NCBI GenBank assembly: GCA_024226315.1
Contig: JAAELT010000115.1
Span: forward strand, 143,121 to 207,120
DNA: 64,000 nucleotides
Source of the DNA: a bacterium
Lineage (GTDB): Bacteria > Acidobacteriota > Thermoanaerobaculia > Multivoradales > J023
Direction: 5' to 3'
Shown: positions 61,653 through 64,000 of the stretch, in pieces
Position numbering within the stretch: position 1 is the first letter of the stretch
Layout: each line of letters begins with the position of its first letter
Position numbers and translations under genes: made by a program
Notes under the pieces: model-generated
What the model saw: only the letters and a program-made list of their open reading frames with translations
Databases searched by the model: none
What the model was told of the DNA's origin: nothing

Positions 61653-63493
61653 TGGGGGACTACCGGAGCCATGGTCGCGCCGGAGGCGCGCAAACGCATG
61701 ACTACGATGTCTTGGTGATCGGCGCCGGCGGCGCCGGCCTGCGCGCCGCCATCGAGGCCTCCTCGACCGGCGTGTCGGTGGGGGTGGTGTGCAAGTCCCT
61801 GTTGGGCAAGGCCCACACGGTGATGGCCGAGGGCGGCGTCGCCGCGGCGATGGCCAACGTCGACGAGCGCGACAACTGGGAGGTGCATTTCGCCGACACC
61901 ATGCGCGGCGGGCAGTACCTGTCGAACGCGCGCATGGCCGAGATCCACGCCCGCGAGGCACCCGAACGGGTGCGCGAGCTCGAGGCCTGGGGCGCGGTGT
62001 TCGACCGCACCAAGGACGGCCGCATCCTGCAGCGCAACTTCGGTGGCCACAAGTATCCGCGGTTGGCCCACGTCGGCGATCGCACCGGCCTCGAGATGAT
62101 TCGCTCCCTCCAGGATCACGGCATCCACCAGGGCATCGATTTCCACATGGAGGTCACCGTCATCACGCTTCTGAAGGACGGCGATCGGGTGTCCGGCGCG
62201 TTCGGCTACGAGCGCGAGCGTGGGCGTTTCCACCTGTTCAGGGCCAAGAGCGTCGTGCTCGCCACCGGCGGCATCGGCCGTGCTTTCAAGATCACCTCCA
62301 ACAGCTGGGAGTACACCGGTGACGGCCACGCCCTCGCCTGTTCCGCCGGCGCCGACCTGATCGACATGGAGTTCGTCCAGTTCCATCCCACCGGCATGGT
62401 CTGGCCACCGTCGGTGCGTGGCATCCTGGTCACCGAGGGGGTGCGGGGCGAGGGTGGGGTGCTGCGCAACGCCGAGGGCAAGCGCTTCATGTTCGAGGAC
62501 ATCCCCGACCTCTACAAGAACCAGACCGCCGACAACGAGGAGGAAGGCTGGCGCTACACCCAGGGTGACCGCGACGCCCGCCGGCCGCCCGAGCTGTTGA
62601 CCCGCGATCACGTGGCGCGTTGCATCATGCGCGAGCTCAAGGAGGGGCGCGGCAGCCCGCACGGCGGCGTGTTCCTGGACATCGCCTGGATCAAGGAGCG
62701 GATCCCCAACGGCCCGGCCCACATCCAGCGCAAGCTGCCGAGCATGTACCACCAGTTCAAGGAGCTGGCGGACATCGACATCACCGAGGAGGCGATGGAG
62801 GTCGGCCCGACCACCCACTACGTGATGGGCGGCATCCGGGTCGATGCCGAGACTCAGATGTCGACCATCCCCGGACTCTATGCCGCGGGCGAGTGCGCCG
62901 CCGGCCTGCACGGCGCCAACCGCCTGGGGGGCAACTCGCTCTCGGACCTCCTGGTCTTCGGCAAGCGTGCCGGCGAGCATGCCGCCGCCGACGCCCGCGA
63001 GCGCGACGCCCCCGAGATCGACGAGGCCCAGGTCGAGCGCGCGTCGCGCTGGGCGCTCGAGCCGTTCGAGCGCGGCGGCGACGGCGAGGGACCGTACCAG
63101 ATCCAGTACGCCTTACAGGACATGATGCAGGAGCTGGTCGGCATCGTGCGCAACGAGGCCGAGATGAGCCGTGCCGTCGACGGCATTGCCGAGCTGCGCG
63201 AGCGTGCCGCCAAGGTCGGGGTAGTGGGCAACCGCGAGTACAACCCCGGCTGGCATACCGCCCTCGATCTCGACAACCTGCTCACAGTTGCCGAGGCGGT
63301 GGCGCGCTCTGCCCTGGGACGGGAGGAGAGTCGGGGCGCGCATTTTCGGGAAGACCATCCCGACAAGAGCGAGGACTTCGCGCACGTCAACACCGTCGTA
63401 CGCCGTGGCCCGGACGGTGCCCTCGAGGTCGAGCGCGAGCCCGTGTCCGAGCTGTCCGAGGACCAGCGCCGCATCATCGAGGAGATGAAGTAA
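61652..63493 (+). CDS. sdhA: Succinate dehydrogenase/fumarate reductase flavoprotein subunit
   Basis: The 613-aa protein has the FAD-binding VLVIGAGGAGLRAAIEA, the segment KAHTVMAEGGVAAA with the His used for covalent FAD attachment, the active-site FVQFHPTGMVW, and GLYAAGECAAGLHGANRLGGNSLSDLLVFG. The C-terminal helical domain is complete (to about 613). It oxidises succinate to fumarate in the citric acid cycle. It starts on the last base of the anchor-gene stop and ends on the first base of sdhB (TAATG at both ends), showing a coupled operon. The longer frame running back into the anchor gene is not the start. Confidence 0.96.
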   Translation: MGDYRSHGRAGGAQTHDYDVLVIGAGGAGLRAAIEASSTGVSVGVVCKSLLGKAHTVMAEGGVAAAMANVDERDNWEVHFADTMRGGQYLSNARMAEIHAREAPERVRELEAWGAVFDRTKDGRILQRNFGGHKYPRLAHVGDRTGLEMIRSLQDHGIHQGIDFHMEVTVITLLKDGDRVSGAFGYERERGRFHLFRAKSVVLATGGIGRAFKITSNSWEYTGDGHALACSAGADLIDMEFVQFHPTGMVWPPSVRGILVTEGVRGEGGVLRNAEGKRFMFEDIPDLYKNQTADNEEEGWRYTQGDRDARRPPELLTRDHVARCIMRELKEGRGSPHGGVFLDIAWIKERIPNGPAHIQRKLPSMYHQFKELADIDITEEAMEVGPTTHYVMGGIRVDAETQMSTIPGLYAAGECAAGLHGANRLGGNSLSDLLVFGKRAGEHAAADARERDAPEIDEAQVERASRWALEPFERGGDGEGPYQIQYALQDMMQELVGIVRNEAEMSRAVDGIAELRERAAKVGVVGNREYNPGWHTALDLDNLLTVAEAVARSALGREESRGAHFREDHPDKSEDFAHVNTVVRRGPDGALEVEREPVSELSEDQRRIIEEMK

Positions 63494-64000
63494 TGGCGGA
63501 GGCGACATTTCAGATCTGGCGCGGTGATGCCGAGGGCGGCGAGCTCGAGGATTACACCACCGAGGTCTCCGAGGGCATGGTGGTGCTCGACGCCGTGCAC
63601 CAGATCCAGGCCGAGTCGGCGGGCGACCTGGCGGTGCGTTGGAACTGCAAGGCCGGCAAGTGCGGCTCGTGCTCGGCGGAGGTCAACGGCAACCCGCGGC
63701 TGATGTGCATGACGCGCCTCTCGGACCTGAACCTGGGGGAGCCGGTCACCATCGAGCCGATGAAGGCCTTCCCGGTGATGCGTGACCTGGTCACCGACGT
63801 GAGCTGGAACTTCGGCGTCAAGAAGAAGATCAAGAAGTTCAAGCCGCGCGAGCCCGACGCCGAGGACGGCACCTGGCGAGTGGTCCAGGACGACGTCGAC
63901 CGGGTGCAGGAGCTCCGCAAGTGCATCGAGTGCTATCTGTGCCAGGTCGTCTGCCACGTGCTGCGCGAGCACCACTTTCACGAGCAGTTCATCGGCCCGC
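63493..64000 (+). CDS. sdhB: Succinate dehydrogenase iron-sulfur subunit (cut by window end)
   Basis: The first 169 codons of sdhB are present, starting at the ATG that overlaps the sdhA stop (TAATG). The protein begins MAEATFQIWRGD. A [2Fe-2S] ferredoxin domain follows with NCKAGKCGSCSAEV and the later Cys in LMCMTR. The first four Cys of the second domain follow (CIECYLCQVVCHV). The remaining cluster motifs and the stop lie past the window edge. It carries electrons from FAD in SdhA to the membrane anchor encoded upstream. Confidence 0.94.
   Translation, partial: MAEATFQIWRGDAEGGELEDYTTEVSEGMVVLDAVHQIQAESAGDLAVRWNCKAGKCGSCSAEVNGNPRLMCMTRLSDLNLGEPVTIEPMKAFPVMRDLVTDVSWNFGVKKKIKKFKPREPDAEDGTWRVVQDDVDRVQELRKCIECYLCQVVCHVLREHHFHEQFIGP

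Overview
The window reads as a chromosomal segment of a high-GC, Gram-negative-type bacterium. The best guess is Acidobacteriota (Thermoanaerobaculia-like) or a close relative. The reasons are an 'orphan' MacB/FtsX permease of the acidobacterial type without its own ATPase, an ECF sigma factor coupled to a Ser/Thr kinase with TPRs, many secreted PPC/CARDB proteins, a BtpA-PfkB-GH2 cluster, and an alpha-2-macroglobulin/PBP1C operon. This assignment is inference; no rRNA or other marker gene lies in the window.

Layout. 1-4.9 kb: tail of a TPR protein, a secreted TPR/DUF1579-like protein, a divergent AraC regulator and a large ABC permease. 5.1-10.1 kb (minus): two tandem secreted metzincin-PPC-CARDB paralogues, a small secreted protein and a TatT-like protein. 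10.2-23.7 kb (plus): a tightly coupled envelope operon of a giant beta-rich secreted protein, alpha-2-macroglobulin with a CTEQ thioester, and PBP1C. 23.8-27.2 kb: a molybdopterin oxidoreductase and a fused DmsB-DmsC subunit. 27.2-32.3 kb (minus): GH2 glycosidase, PfkB kinase and BtpA/SgcQ, each overlapping the next by 4 nt, preceded by a VapBC-like toxin-antitoxin pair. 32.3-33.5 kb: a gene-poor stretch with a 42-bp tandem repeat and four spaced GTTAyrCGGACmC motifs.

33.49-39.42 kb is the most interesting part: a run of visibly AT-richer genes, all on the plus strand, each followed by a structure with the hallmarks of an integron attC site. No integron integrase is in the window, so this looks like a CALIN (cluster of attC sites lacking an integrase). 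The decisive sign is that the first bases of a cassette are the reverse complement of the R' box of the attC at its own far end. This holds exactly for three cassettes and with one mismatch for two more. The cassettes carry an OLD-like ATPase-TOPRIM protein, a protein with two tandem TIR domains, an unknown 134-aa protein, a protein with a C-terminal nucleoside-deoxyribosyltransferase/TIR-like domain, and a 524-aa protein with two HEPN-type Rx4-6H motifs. A last, SRPBCC-like gene has no recognisable attC after it. Several of these domain types belong to abortive-infection effectors, so the array may be an anti-phage defence bank. That function is inferred, not shown.

39.9-64 kb returns to host-like DNA: a MacAB-like export system (minus); nudI, a small conserved protein, a RhlE-type helicase and a GlsB/YeaQ membrane protein; a secreted metzincin with four Cys-bearing repeats facing a LamG-like secreted protein across a strong hairpin; an ECF sigma factor and its overlapping kinase; a NupC nucleoside transporter facing a cytochrome c across a terminator hairpin; a TPR lipoprotein; a minus-strand SEC-C / VKOR-DsbA fusion / aldo-keto reductase cluster; and a succinate dehydrogenase operon (membrane anchor, SdhA, SdhB) cut by the right edge of the window.
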